From Hydrogenophaga sp. PAMC20947 (GTDB lineage: Bacteria > Pseudomonadota > Gammaproteobacteria > Burkholderiales > Burkholderiaceae_C): a DNA stretch of 64,000 bases. The stretch's first letter is position 1. Every line of letters starts with the position of its first letter. Where the stretch lies: positions 2,728,001 to 2,792,000 of the forward strand of contig NZ_CP039252.1 in the NCBI RefSeq assembly GCF_004795855.1, given 5' to 3'. A model generated the notes under the pieces. The model worked only from the letters and a program-made list of their open reading frames with translations. It did no database searches and was not told the DNA's origin. Below are positions 47,283 through 56,666 of the stretch, piece by piece. A program made the translations under genes and the position numbers.

Positions 47283-48524
47283 GTGCTGATCCTGACCCCT
47301 TCCGCTTTTTCGCTCGCCAGCGCCGGCACGCCTTCAGCGGCCCTGGACTGGGCGAGCTCGCCCAACGGGCAGCAGTTGGACGACCAAGGCACCTGTGCGC
47401 CTGGCCTGCTGCCCGCCGACCAGGATGTTGTTCTGGTGTTGCCGCCATTGGCCGTGTCCTGGCACCGGGTCGATTTGCCCAAGGTCCCGGCGAACCGGCT
47501 GCGGGCTGTGCTGGACGGTCTGCTGGAGGAGCAGTTGCTCAACGACTGCGCCGACCTGCATTTCGCCTTGCCGCCAGGGGCAAGGTCCGGACAAACCGTC
47601 TGGGTTGCGGCCTGTCACAAGGCTTGGCTGCGGGGCTGGCTGCAAACCCTCGAAGAAGCCGGTCACCCCGCGTCGCGCATCGTCCCATCACTCTGGCCAT
47701 TGGCGCCAGCCGGAGCGGAGCCTTCTTCCGAGCCCGGTGTCACGCACTGGGCTCACCTTCAATCGGGCCAACCATGGTTGGCCAGTGCCAGCGAGCTGGG
47801 CGTGTGTTGCGTGCCCTTGAGTTCTGCCGCCGACCCCACTGCCCTGCTGCAGCCTGCCAGCACAGAAAGCGCTGCGCCGGCCCGCTGGATGAGCGAACCC
47901 GGCACGGCAGCCCAGGCCGAAGAGATCATGGATCAGCGATTCGAGCTCGTTGCGCAAACCGACTGGCTGCTGCGCTGCGCGCAGTCCACCTGGAACCTTG
48001 CGCAATTTGATCTGCGCCTGTCAACGTCAGCCCGACGTGGCCAACGCTGGCGCCAGGTCTGGCGCGATTGGCGCAGCGCACCGGCCTGGCGCACGGCGCG
48101 ATGGGGCCTGGGTGCGCTGGTGGCGGTGCAATTGCTGGGCGTCAACGCGGCTGCCTGGCAAGAGCGCCGAACGCTGGCGCACAAACAGGCGGCGGTACAA
48201 CAGACGCTGAAACAGGCGTTTCCCAACGTGGGACTGGTGCTCGATGCGCCCATGCAAATGCAGCGTGAACTCACCCAACTTCAACAGGCGGGCGGACACC
48301 TCGCCATGCACGACCTGGAAGCGATGTTGAGCGCGCTGGCCCTCGCGGGCGCTGAACAGCCGCTGGTGGTCGAGAAGATTCGTTACGACGGCAAGACGGC
48401 CTATTTTGACGCTGGCGCCAGTGCAGACGCCCAGTGGCCAGCCCTGCAGGAGCCTTTGCAGCGTGGCGGCTGGAAGGTCTTGCGCGAAGCCAGTGAACTG
48501 GGCCTGACCCCCGACCAGCCATGA
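47283..48524 (+). CDS. gspL: Type II secretion system platform protein GspL
   Basis: Inner-membrane protein that links the GspE ATPase to GspM. The cytoplasmic actin-like part (about residues 1-260) has VVLVLPPLAVSWHRVDLPKV, one membrane span (about 276-292, TARWGLGALVAVQLLGVN) and a periplasmic ferredoxin-like domain. Starts with GTG 47283 and no clear Shine-Dalgarno. It is the only junction in the run from gspH to gspM with a gap (141 bp); a TAAAAT at 47212-47217 could be part of an internal promoter. 413 residues. Confidence 0.9.
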   Translation: MLILTPSAFSLASAGTPSAALDWASSPNGQQLDDQGTCAPGLLPADQDVVLVLPPLAVSWHRVDLPKVPANRLRAVLDGLLEEQLLNDCADLHFALPPGARSGQTVWVAACHKAWLRGWLQTLEEAGHPASRIVPSLWPLAPAGAEPSSEPGVTHWAHLQSGQPWLASASELGVCCVPLSSAADPTALLQPASTESAAPARWMSEPGTAAQAEEIMDQRFELVAQTDWLLRCAQSTWNLAQFDLRLSTSARRGQRWRQVWRDWRSAPAWRTARWGLGALVAVQLLGVNAAAWQERRTLAHKQAAVQQTLKQAFPNVGLVLDAPMQMQRELTQLQQAGGHLAMHDLEAMLSALALAGAEQPLVVEKIRYDGKTAYFDAGASADAQWPALQEPLQRGGWKVLREASELGLTPDQP

Positions 48525-49081
48525 CGCCCAAAAATCGCAAACACACGCCGGCTCTGACGGCCCGAAAAGACCCGGCCACTGGCCTGGGCCACCGTTTGAG
48601 CGCCACCTTGGTCGGCATGACTCCGCGAGAACGGCAAGCGGTGTTGATGGCCGCCTGGACAGTGGGGTTGGCCCTGCTCTGGTGGGTCGCGCTGGGTCCG
48701 GCGCTGAACACCTTGCGCCAGGCCCCCGCGCGGCAGGCCGCCGTCGATACGCAACTGACACAAATGCTTCGCATGGCCGCGACAGCCGAACAGGTGCGCG
48801 CTCAAAACAGCACGCCGCCACCCACGCGCCGCGGGGCTCAGGCTGCCATCGAAACCGCGACCGCCGCGCTGGGCGCCGAGGCGCAGGTGTCGGTGCAAGG
48901 CGACCGCGCCATCCTGACGCTGCGCGGCGTGGCACCCGAAGCCCTGGCCCAATGGCTCAGCCAGGTGCGTGTCAACGCCCGATTGCTGCCCATCGAGGCG
49001 CAGGTGCAGCGCCAGCCCAACTCTGCGGGATGGGCTGGCCAAATCACACTCGCAGGCCCCGGACTGGGGCCCAACAACTGA
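48521..49081 (+). CDS. gspM: Type II secretion system platform protein GspM
   Basis: Bitopic inner-membrane partner of GspL. One membrane span (about residues 41-58, VLMAAWTVGLALLWWVAL) follows the typical MTPRERQAV segment; the periplasmic part has ALAQWLSQVRVNARLLP. 186 residues. The start overlaps the gspL stop (ATGA) and its stop overlaps gspN (TGATG). Confidence 0.9.
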   Translation: MTPKNRKHTPALTARKDPATGLGHRLSATLVGMTPRERQAVLMAAWTVGLALLWWVALGPALNTLRQAPARQAAVDTQLTQMLRMAATAEQVRAQNSTPPPTRRGAQAAIETATAALGAEAQVSVQGDRAILTLRGVAPEALAQWLSQVRVNARLLPIEAQVQRQPNSAGWAGQITLAGPGLGPNN

Positions 49082-49875
49082 TGGCACATCGTTGGACCAC
49101 CCGCATGGCCTGGCTGGCAGCCTTCCTGGGGCTGACACTGGCGACCGCCCTGTTTGCGCCCGCCCGCTGGCTGGGCACTGCGCTGGCGTGGGGCACGAAA
49201 GACCAGGTCCGCCTGGTCAACACCCGGGGCAGCGTCTGGCACGGTCAAGGCGATTTGCTGCTCACGGGGGGCGAAGGGAGCCGCACCGAAAGCGCACTGC
49301 CCCAGGGACTGCGCTGGCGCCTCAAACCGACGTGGGCAGAGGGCCGTCCAGCCATCGCCTTGCAACTGGAAACGCCGTGCTGCTCACCGCGCCCGGTGAA
49401 TCTCAAATGGATCCCGGCCTGGAAAGGGTTCACACTGCGGGTGGCCGCCTTTGGGAGCCAGTGGCCAGCGGTGTTGCTGACCGGCTTGGGCACGCCCTGG
49501 AACACCTTGCGCCCTGAGGGCCAGCTCGGGGTGCAATCAAGCGGATTGAGTATGCAGCTGCTCAGCGGCCAGCTCTCACTGCAAGGCGGCTTGCGCGTGG
49601 ACGCGCTGGACATGACGTCGCGCTTGTCTACCTTGCGCCCCCTGGGCAGCTACCGTGTCAACCTGGAGGCAACACCCGATGGCAACAGCGCGCAACTTCA
49701 ATTGACCACATTGCGTGGCGGGCTTCAACTGCAGGGCAGCGGCCAATGGATCGGTGGGCGCCTGCGGTTCCAAGGAGAGGCCCAAGCCGCACCCGGGCGC
49801 GAAAACGCGCTAGAGAACTTGCTCAACATCATCGGACGCCGCCAGGGGCCGCGCTCGATCCTGAAGGTGGGCTGA
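49081..49875 (+). CDS. gspN: Type II secretion system protein GspN
   Basis: Accessory bitopic inner-membrane protein found in some T2SS clusters. One N-terminal membrane segment (about residues 9-28) is followed by a beta-rich periplasmic domain with NTRGSVWHGQGDLLLTGG and LQGSGQWIGGRLRFQGEAQA, the T2SSN pattern. 264 residues. The ATG shares a base with the gspM stop; gspD follows 35 bp later. The precise role of GspN is not settled for the family. Confidence 0.87.
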   Translation: MAHRWTTRMAWLAAFLGLTLATALFAPARWLGTALAWGTKDQVRLVNTRGSVWHGQGDLLLTGGEGSRTESALPQGLRWRLKPTWAEGRPAIALQLETPCCSPRPVNLKWIPAWKGFTLRVAAFGSQWPAVLLTGLGTPWNTLRPEGQLGVQSSGLSMQLLSGQLSLQGGLRVDALDMTSRLSTLRPLGSYRVNLEATPDGNSAQLQLTTLRGGLQLQGSGQWIGGRLRFQGEAQAAPGRENALENLLNIIGRRQGPRSILKVG

Positions 49876-49910
49876 AGCCCACCTCACCGAACACGCGATA
49901 GGAATTCACC

Positions 49911-52076
49911 ATGACCCGACTCCCTTTTCGATCCAGGCCTGGACACCGAGCGCCAGCGCTCGGCTCACTCGCCCTGGCTGTCAGCCTGGGCTTGAGCCTG
50001 TTGACCAGTCCCTTGGCGTGGGCTCAAAGTGGCGGCCGCGAACCTGTGATGCTGAATTTTGTCAATGCCGATATCGAAGCCGTGGCCCGGACCATGGCCA
50101 CCATCAGCGGGCGCAATGTCGTGGTGGACCCGCGCGTCAAAGGCACGGTCAGCCTGGCCACCGACAAGGCAGTGCCTCCGCCCGTGGCGCTCAACCAGTT
50201 CAGCGCGGCGCTCCGCCTGCAAGGTTTTGCCCTGGTGGACACCGGTGGTCTGTACAAAATCGTGCCGGAAGCTGATGCCAAATTGCAGGGCAACCCGGTC
50301 AATGCAGGGCCGGTGAGCAAGCTGGCCTCGTCCAACCAGATCGTGACCCAGATCTTCAATCTGAACCACGAATCGGCCAACAACCTCGTGCCGGTTCTGC
50401 GTCCACTGATCGGACCCAACAACACCATCAACGTCAATCCGGGCAACAATTCGCTGGTCATCACCGATTACGCCGACAACCTCCAGCGCATCGGCCGGAT
50501 CATTGCGGCACTCGACGTGTCGGGCGCGACCGACGTGGAAGTCATTCCCTTGCAATACGCCATCGCAACGGATCTGGTGAATATGGTATCTCGCCTGATC
50601 GACCAACCCACAGCGGGAGCAGCAGGCCAGGCCGGGGACCCTTCGTACAAGACCACCGTGGTGGCAGAGCCACGCAGCAACTCGGTGGTGATGCGCGCGG
50701 CCAACCCGGCGCGCATGGCGCTGGTGCGTTCCTTGGTCACCAAACTTGACCAGCCCACCTCGGCCAGCGCGAGCGGCAATATCCATGTGGTGTACCTGAA
50801 AAATGCCGAGGCCACTTCGCTGGCCACCACGCTGCGTGCGGCAATGGCGGGGGAGGGTTCAACGGCTTCCGCGGGCGGTGGCTCTGCGAGTGCATCGCCC
50901 ACCGCTGCACGCGCGACCACGGCCAACCAGGCCACGGCTCCCGTGGCTGCCGCAGCAACCCCGTCCACGGGTGGGCAAATCCAGGCCGACCCCGCGACCA
51001 ACTCGCTGATCATCACCGCGCCCGACCCGCAATACCGCCAATTGCGGGCCGTGATCGACAAACTCGACGAGCGCCGCGCCCAGGTGTATGTGGAAAGCCT
51101 GATCGCCGAAGTCAACGCCGACAAAGCAGCCGAATTCGGCATCCAGTGGCAGAGTCCGCTTGGCAGCATCGGCAACAGTGTGGTCGGCTTGTTGGGCACC
51201 AACTTCGGAACCGGCGGCAACAACATCCTGACCAACCTGATACCGATCGCTGAGAGTGATACGGCCAGCATCACAGCGCCGGGCACGGGTTTCAACCTGG
51301 GGCTGGCGACACAGCGCAACGGGGTCTATATCCTGGGTATGCTGGCGCGCTTCCTGCAAACCAGCGGCGAGGGCAATGTGTTGTCCACGCCCAACCTGCT
51401 GACCCTGGACAACCAGGAAGCCAAAATCGTGGTGGGGCAAAACGTGCCTTTCGTCACAGGGCAATTCACCAACACCGGAACAACCTCGTCCACCGGTACG
51501 GTCAACCCGTTTCAGACCATCGAACGCAAAGACGTGGGCATCACGCTGCGCGTCAAGCCACAGATCAGCGAAAACGGCACGATCAAGATGACCATCTACC
51601 AGGAGGTGAGCGCTGTCCAGGCTTCGTCGCTCACGTCCGCCACCGGCCTCATCACCACACAGCGCACCATCGAATCCACCGTGCTGGTGGAGGATGGCGG
51701 TGTGGTGGTGCTCGGTGGGCTGCTGCAGGATGAATACGGCGGCAGTGCTGAGAAAGTACCCGGGCTCGGCGATATTCCGCTGTTTGGCAACCTGTTCAAA
51801 AGCGAATCCCGCTCCCGAAAAAAGACCAACCTGATGGTGTTCTTGCGCCCTGTGATCATGCGCGATGCACGGGCCACCAACGCCCTGACGCTCGACCGCT
51901 ACGACATGATGCGTGCGATGCAAAAAGACGCCCAGCCTGAGCGCAGCCGCGCCCTCGGGATCAACGAGGCACCGGTATTGCCCCCCCAGCGTGCGCCCCT
52001 TGCCGCACCGGCCGCCGCGCCCGTGCCTGCGGCGGCGCCCGCCTTCTTGCCGTATGAAACACCGCTGGCGAACTGA
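49911..52076 (+). CDS. gspD: Type II secretion system secretin GspD
   Basis: Outer-membrane channel of the T2SS. A signal peptide ends near SPLAWA before QSGGREP. The N0 domain (NFVNADIEAVARTMATISGRN) and N1-N3 repeats (QIFNLNHESANNLVPVLRPL and VVYLKNAEATSLATTLRAAM) follow. An Ala/Ser/Thr-rich insert lies in N3, then the secretin core with YVESLIAEVNADKAAEFGIQ, NVLSTPNLLTLDNQEAKIVVG, VGITLRVKPQISENG and VVVLGGLLQDEYG. The C-terminal tail is Pro/Ala-rich. 721 residues, usual for GspD. Preceded by AGGA. Confidence 0.95.
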   Translation: MTRLPFRSRPGHRAPALGSLALAVSLGLSLLTSPLAWAQSGGREPVMLNFVNADIEAVARTMATISGRNVVVDPRVKGTVSLATDKAVPPPVALNQFSAALRLQGFALVDTGGLYKIVPEADAKLQGNPVNAGPVSKLASSNQIVTQIFNLNHESANNLVPVLRPLIGPNNTINVNPGNNSLVITDYADNLQRIGRIIAALDVSGATDVEVIPLQYAIATDLVNMVSRLIDQPTAGAAGQAGDPSYKTTVVAEPRSNSVVMRAANPARMALVRSLVTKLDQPTSASASGNIHVVYLKNAEATSLATTLRAAMAGEGSTASAGGGSASASPTAARATTANQATAPVAAAATPSTGGQIQADPATNSLIITAPDPQYRQLRAVIDKLDERRAQVYVESLIAEVNADKAAEFGIQWQSPLGSIGNSVVGLLGTNFGTGGNNILTNLIPIAESDTASITAPGTGFNLGLATQRNGVYILGMLARFLQTSGEGNVLSTPNLLTLDNQEAKIVVGQNVPFVTGQFTNTGTTSSTGTVNPFQTIERKDVGITLRVKPQISENGTIKMTIYQEVSAVQASSLTSATGLITTQRTIESTVLVEDGGVVVLGGLLQDEYGGSAEKVPGLGDIPLFGNLFKSESRSRKKTNLMVFLRPVIMRDARATNALTLDRYDMMRAMQKDAQPERSRALGINEAPVLPPQRAPLAAPAAAPVPAAAPAFLPYETPLAN

Positions 52077-52091
52077 GGCTGCAGCACCACG

Positions 52092-53534
52092 ATGAAACAC
52101 CCGCTGCCCTACGCCTTTGCCCGGGAACACCTGTGGCTGCTGGAAGACGACGGCCAAGGCCTGGTGCTCATGGGCAGCAACACACCTGCCGCCACGCCCG
52201 CGCTGCAAACCCAGAAGCTCTCGGCCTTGTCTGAGATCCTGCGCCGCCACGAGGTGCGTGAGGTGGTCTGGGAATCGGGCGACACGCTGAGCCAGCGCAT
52301 CAGCGCCGCCTATGCACAAGGGGAGTCCAGCGCGGCTGCCGTGGTGAGCGAAGTGCAGAGCGATGCCGACCTGAGCCGCATGATGCAGGAGCTGCCGGCG
52401 ATTGAGGACTTGCTGGAGACGTCGGACGACGCGCCCATCATTCGCATGTTGAACGCGCTGCTGACGCAGGCCGCACGCGATGGCGCCAGCGATATCCACA
52501 TCGAACCGTTTGAGCGCATGTCCAGCGTGCGCTTCCGGGTCGACGGCATGCTGCGCGAAGTGGTGCAGCCCAACCGCGCCTTGCATGCAGCCCTGATTTC
52601 GCGCCTGAAGATCATGGCCGAGCTCGATATTTCGGAAAAGCGCTTGCCACAAGACGGCCGCATTTCCCTGCGCATCGGCACCCGCGCGGTGGACGTGCGC
52701 GTCTCTACCCTGCCCAGCGCCCATGGCGAGCGTGCCGTGCTGCGTCTGCTCGACAAGAGCGAGAGCCGATTGACGCTGGAAGCGGTGGGCATGCAGGGCG
52801 ATGTCTTGTCGCGCTTCGAGCGTCTGGTGAAGCAGCCCCACGGCATCATTCTGGTGACCGGCCCCACCGGCTCGGGCAAAACCACCACGCTGTACGCTGC
52901 CTTGCAAAAGCTGGATGCCAGCGTGCAAAACATCATGACGGTGGAAGACCCGATCGAGTACGAGCTGCACGGCGTGGGGCAGACCCAGGTCAACGCCAAA
53001 ATCGATCTGGATTTTGCCAAGGCTTTGCGTGCCATCCTGCGCCAGGATCCCGACATCATCATGATCGGCGAGATCCGCGATTTCGAAACCGCGCAAATCG
53101 CCATCCAGGCGTCACTCACCGGCCACCTGGTGCTCGCCACGCTGCACACCAACGACGCGCCGAGTGCGGTTACCCGGCTCACCGACATGGGCGTGGAACC
53201 CTTCTTGCTCTCCAGCAGCCTGCTGGGTGTGATGGCGCAGCGCCTGGTGCGCAAACTGTGTGTGCATTGCAAACGCCAGGATCCCGAAGGAAGGTGGGTT
53301 CCCGTGGGCTGCACTCATTGCAACCAGACCGGCTACAAAGGTCGCACCGGTATCTACGAGTTGCTTGTCACCGACGACGCCATCCGCGCCCACATCCACA
53401 ACCGCAGCGCCGAGAGTGAGCTCGTCGCCGCAGCCAAAGCGGCGGGTTTGCGCTCCATGCGGGAAGACGGCCAACGCCTGATCGAAGGCGGCATCACTTC
53501 TGAAGCCGAAGTCATGAGCGTGACACGAGACTGA
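52092..53534 (+). CDS. gspE: Type II secretion ATPase GspE
   Basis: Cytoplasmic hexameric ATPase that powers pseudopilus assembly. The N-terminal GspE domain is followed by SDIHIEPFERMSSVRFRVDG, Walker A GPTGSGKTTT (about residues 256-265), the Asp box MTVEDPIEYEL, Walker B DIIMIGEIRD and the His box LVLATLHTNDAPSAVTRL. The C-terminal zinc site has two CxxC pairs (LCVHC and GCTHC). 480 residues. The gap to gspF is one base. Confidence 0.96.
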   Translation: MKHPLPYAFAREHLWLLEDDGQGLVLMGSNTPAATPALQTQKLSALSEILRRHEVREVVWESGDTLSQRISAAYAQGESSAAAVVSEVQSDADLSRMMQELPAIEDLLETSDDAPIIRMLNALLTQAARDGASDIHIEPFERMSSVRFRVDGMLREVVQPNRALHAALISRLKIMAELDISEKRLPQDGRISLRIGTRAVDVRVSTLPSAHGERAVLRLLDKSESRLTLEAVGMQGDVLSRFERLVKQPHGIILVTGPTGSGKTTTLYAALQKLDASVQNIMTVEDPIEYELHGVGQTQVNAKIDLDFAKALRAILRQDPDIIMIGEIRDFETAQIAIQASLTGHLVLATLHTNDAPSAVTRLTDMGVEPFLLSSSLLGVMAQRLVRKLCVHCKRQDPEGRWVPVGCTHCNQTGYKGRTGIYELLVTDDAIRAHIHNRSAESELVAAAKAAGLRSMREDGQRLIEGGITSEAEVMSVTRD

Positions 53535-53535
53535 C

Positions 53536-54762
53536 ATGCCCGCCTACGCCTACGAAGCCCTGGACGCCAAGGGCGCCACACTCAAAGGTCTGATCGACGC
53601 CGACACGGCCCGGGCTGCACGCGGACTGCTGCGGGCACGCTCCCTTGTGCCCCTGTTGGTCGAACCCGCCATGAATGCCCAAGGCGGCAAAGGCGGCGGC
53701 CTGAACATGACGCTGTGGGGTGGTCATGTGTTCAATGCCACCACCTTGGCGGTCTGGACGCGCCAGCTGGCAGGGCTGGTCGCAGCGGGACTCCCGCTGG
53801 AGCGCGCATTGGCGGCGCTGGCCGAAGAAGCCGACAAGGAACAACAGCAACGCCTCGTGGCCTCTCTTCGAAGCGAAGTGAATGCCGGTGCCCCGTTTGC
53901 CAGCGCGTTGGCGCAGCATCCCAGGGAGTTCTCCCCCATCTACACCTCGGTGATCGCGGCCGGCGAGCAAAGCGGCCAGCTCGGCACCGTGCTGGAGCGA
54001 CTGGCCGACGATCTGGAGGAACGCGAAGCACTGAAGAACAAGCTGATCGCGGCCTCACTCTACCCCGCCATCGTCACCATGGTGGCGATCGTGATCGTGG
54101 TGTTTCTGGTGAGTTATGTGGTGCCCCAGGTGGCGGGCGTGTTCGCTGGCAGCAAACGTGCCCTGCCCTTTCTCACCGTGGCCATGCTGGCCATCAGCGC
54201 TTTTGTGCGCAACTACGGCTGGCTGATGCTGATCGCCATCGTGTTAGCCGCCGTTGGATTTGGTGTGGCACGAAAGCAGCCGGCCTTGCGCATGCGCATG
54301 GACGCCGCCTGGTTGCGTTTGCCATTGGTGGGCAAGCTCGCCAGGGGCTACAACGCCGCCCGGTTTGCCGCCACCCTGGCCATGCTCGCCGCGGCTGGGG
54401 TTCCGATTCTCAAGTCGCTTCAAACCGCGGCAGAGACCCTGTCGAACCAGGCCATGCGCGAAGATGCGCTGGACGCTTTGGTGCTGGTTCGCGAGGGTGC
54501 GCCCCTGGCATCGGCCATGGCCAGCAAGAAACGTTTTCCCCCATTGGTCGCCATGTTCGCCCGGCTGGGCGAGCAGACAGGGCAGCTGCCCGTCATGCTC
54601 GGACGCGCTGCCAAGCAGCTGAGCGCCGAAGTGCAACGCCGCGCCATGCACCTGGCCACCATTCTGGAGCCCTTGCTGATCGTGGGCATGGGGCTGGTGG
54701 TGATGTTGATTGTGCTGGCGGTGCTGATGCCCATCATCCAGCTGAATCAATTGGTGAAATAG
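53536..54762 (+). CDS. gspF: Type II secretion inner-membrane platform protein GspF
   Basis: Polytopic platform protein around which the pseudopilus is built. MPAYAYEALDAKGATLKGLI is the standard N terminus. Two homologous T2SSF domains (LAVWTRQLAGLVAAGLPLER and YNAARFAATLAMLAAAGVPI), each with an ESG/EQT loop (GEQSGQLGTVLERL and GEQTGQLPVMLGRA), are separated by two membrane spans, with a third at the C terminus. 408 residues. Last gene of the gsp operon. Confidence 0.96.
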   Translation: MPAYAYEALDAKGATLKGLIDADTARAARGLLRARSLVPLLVEPAMNAQGGKGGGLNMTLWGGHVFNATTLAVWTRQLAGLVAAGLPLERALAALAEEADKEQQQRLVASLRSEVNAGAPFASALAQHPREFSPIYTSVIAAGEQSGQLGTVLERLADDLEEREALKNKLIAASLYPAIVTMVAIVIVVFLVSYVVPQVAGVFAGSKRALPFLTVAMLAISAFVRNYGWLMLIAIVLAAVGFGVARKQPALRMRMDAAWLRLPLVGKLARGYNAARFAATLAMLAAAGVPILKSLQTAAETLSNQAMREDALDALVLVREGAPLASAMASKKRFPPLVAMFARLGEQTGQLPVMLGRAAKQLSAEVQRRAMHLATILEPLLIVGMGLVVMLIVLAVLMPIIQLNQLVK

Positions 54763-54770
54763 GCCCACCC

Positions 54771-55275
54771 CCGCGCCGGCTTCGCCGTCACCCCCTCAAG
54801 GGGGCAACGCTGGCGGCCCGGCGAAGCCGGTTCCGCGGCGTTCTGGGTGGACTTCCCCTCTTTGACTCTGCAGATGGGTAAACCCCGCGCCGGCTTCGCC
54901 GTCACCCCCTCAAGGGGGCAACGCTGGCGGCCCGGCGAAGCCGGTTCCGCGGCGTTCTGGGGAGCTTCCTCTCGTTGGCCCTGGTGGTTGGTACTCCCCC
55001 CTGCGCCGGCTGTGCCGTCACCCCCTCAAGGGAGCAACGCTGGCGGCCCGGCGAAGTCGGTTCCGCGGCGTTCTGGGGAGCTTCCTCTCGTTGGCCCTGG
55101 TGGTTGGTACTCCCCCCTGCGCCGGCTGTGCCGTCACCCCCTCAAGGGGGCAACGCTGGCGGCCCGGCGAAGCCGGTTCCGCGGCGTTATGGGGGGCGGC
55201 CGTTCGATGACCCCGATCCTTGATTCACCCTGCGCTGGCCACGCTTTCACGCTCTCAAAGGGGGGCGGCTGACCG
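54771..55275. repeat. GC-rich tandem repeat family B, four units plus a partial
   Basis: Units begin at 54771, 54885, 55001 and 55117 (period 114-116 bp), with a diverged fragment after 55225. Each unit contains CGCCGGCTTCGCCG or CGCCGGCTGTGCCG, an inner hairpin CCCCCTCAAGGGGG, and GGCGGCCCGGCGAAGCCGG with TTCCGCGGCGTT. The outer arms CCGGCTTCGCCG and CGGCGAAGCCGG are perfect inverted repeats in units 1 and 2. Units 3 and 4 are almost identical to each other. The 666 bp between gspF and the next gene contain little else. Confidence 0.92.
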
Positions 55276-55428
55276 TCTAATCAGGATGATCTCCGATCGT
55301 TTTGGTTAAGCCTTCTCTCAGCCTTGACGTGCATACTCCGTGTGAATATGGCACAGCACAATCCTCTTTCGGGTGGATACACCGGTTCACTGATACGCTT
55401 CACTTTTTTACTTGGACACTCCGACAAC

Positions 55429-56322
55429 ATGGCAGCATCGCTGGACGGTCAATTGGTGGTGGCGATTTCTTCTCGGGCTTTGTTCGATTTTGAGGAAGAG
55501 AACCGCCTGTTCGAATCGAGCGACGACCGCTCCTACATGCAAATGCAGCTGGACCGGCTGGAGATCCCTGCGCCACCCGGCGTGGCGTTCTCTTTGGTGA
55601 AAAAACTGCTGGCCTTCAACGACTCCAAGACACAGCGGGTCGAGGTGGTGATCCTGTCGCGAAACGACCCGGTGTCAGGCATGCGGGTCTTCCGCTCAGC
55701 GCAGCACTACGGATTGCCCATCCAGCGCGGCAGCTTCACCCGGGGTCAGCCACCCTGGCGCTACCTGCGTCCGTTGCGCGCCAACCTCTTTCTCTCCACC
55801 CATCTGGCCGACGTGCGCGCCGCTCTCGCTGCCGGTGTGCCAGCCGCGCAGGTGTATCCGCAATCGGTACACGCCAGCGATGCACACCCCAACGAAGTGC
55901 GCATCGCCTTTGACGGCGACGCCGTCCTGTTTTCCGATGAAGCCGAACGCGTGTTCCAGGCAGAAGGTTTGTCAGCTTTTCAGGCCCATGAGGCGTCTCA
56001 CGCCGCCCAGCCGCTGGCCGGCGGCCCGTTCAAGCCACTGCTGGAGGCGCTGCACCGCCTGCAAGCGGAAGGCACGAGCGACATGCACGTTCGCACCGCC
56101 TTGGTCACCGCCCGCAGTGCACCGGCTCACGAGCGCGCTATTCGCACATTGATGGACTGGAACATCGAAGTGGACGAAGCCATGTTCCTGGGTGGCTTGC
56201 CCAAGGGCGAGTTCCTGCGCGAGTTCGAACCTGACTTTTTCTTTGACGACCAGACTGGCCACATAGAGCACGCTTCGCTGCACGTGCCTTCTGGACACGT
56301 GGCTTCTGGAGTGTCGAATTAG
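55429..56322 (+). CDS. Cytosolic 5'-nucleotidase (5'-NUC family, PF06189-like)
   Basis: Predicted to remove phosphate from nucleoside monophosphates in the cytoplasm. The 297-residue protein has the N-terminal LDGQLVVAISSRALFDFEEE typical of the family, VEVVILSRNDPVSGMRVFRS, NLFLSTHLADVRAALAAGVP, IAFDGDAVLFSDEAE (HAD-like Asp-containing loop) and MFLGGLPKGEFLREFEPDFFFDDQ. Start set at ATG 55429 by family N terminus; the frame opens earlier at 55324, and no good Shine-Dalgarno decides. Flanked on both sides by family B repeats. Confidence 0.83.
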   Translation: MAASLDGQLVVAISSRALFDFEEENRLFESSDDRSYMQMQLDRLEIPAPPGVAFSLVKKLLAFNDSKTQRVEVVILSRNDPVSGMRVFRSAQHYGLPIQRGSFTRGQPPWRYLRPLRANLFLSTHLADVRAALAAGVPAAQVYPQSVHASDAHPNEVRIAFDGDAVLFSDEAERVFQAEGLSAFQAHEASHAAQPLAGGPFKPLLEALHRLQAEGTSDMHVRTALVTARSAPAHERAIRTLMDWNIEVDEAMFLGGLPKGEFLREFEPDFFFDDQTGHIEHASLHVPSGHVASGVSN

Positions 56323-56329
56323 CCCACCC

Positions 56330-56545
56330 CCGCGCCGGCTGTGCCGTCACCCCCTCAAGGGGGCAACGCTGGCGGCCCGGCGAAGCCGGTTCCACGGCGT
56401 TCTGGGTGAACTTCCCTTCTTTGACTCTGCCGATGAGTACACCCCGCGCCGGCTGTGCCGTCACCCCCCCAAGGGGGCAACGCTGGCGGCCCGGCGAAGC
56501 CGGTTCCACGGCGTTCTGGGGGCTCCTGCTTGTTGATCCAGAACA
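56330..56545. repeat. GC-rich tandem repeat family B, two units downstream of the 5'-nucleotidase gene
   Basis: Units begin at 56330 and 56444 (period 114 bp) with the same blocks as the array at 54771. The spacer TTGACTCTGC between unit ends matches that between units 1 and 2 of the upstream array, so the two arrays share recent ancestry. The 344 bp before the ABC transporter gene contain no other feature I recognise. Confidence 0.92.
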
Positions 56546-56666
56546 CTGAAGGCATCCCCGACGCGGGTTGATTGAAAGCGGCCCTGGCGTCAACAACCAT
56601 TGAACTTCTCTCCAGTGTCCCCTGTCTCATTGCCTGCTCCGTTCGACATCTTCAAGCCTTCCCCAC

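Noticed and set aside
50859-53096. A 745-codon antisense frame across gspD-gspE
   Set aside because: It spans two genuine genes and their junction, is His/Gln/Gly-rich as expected from antisense GC-rich coding DNA, and shows no recognisable domain.
54771-55275. CRISPR-like array
   Set aside because: Units are about 114 bp, almost wholly repeated without unique spacers, and lie without cas genes; they fit REP-like intergenic repeats.
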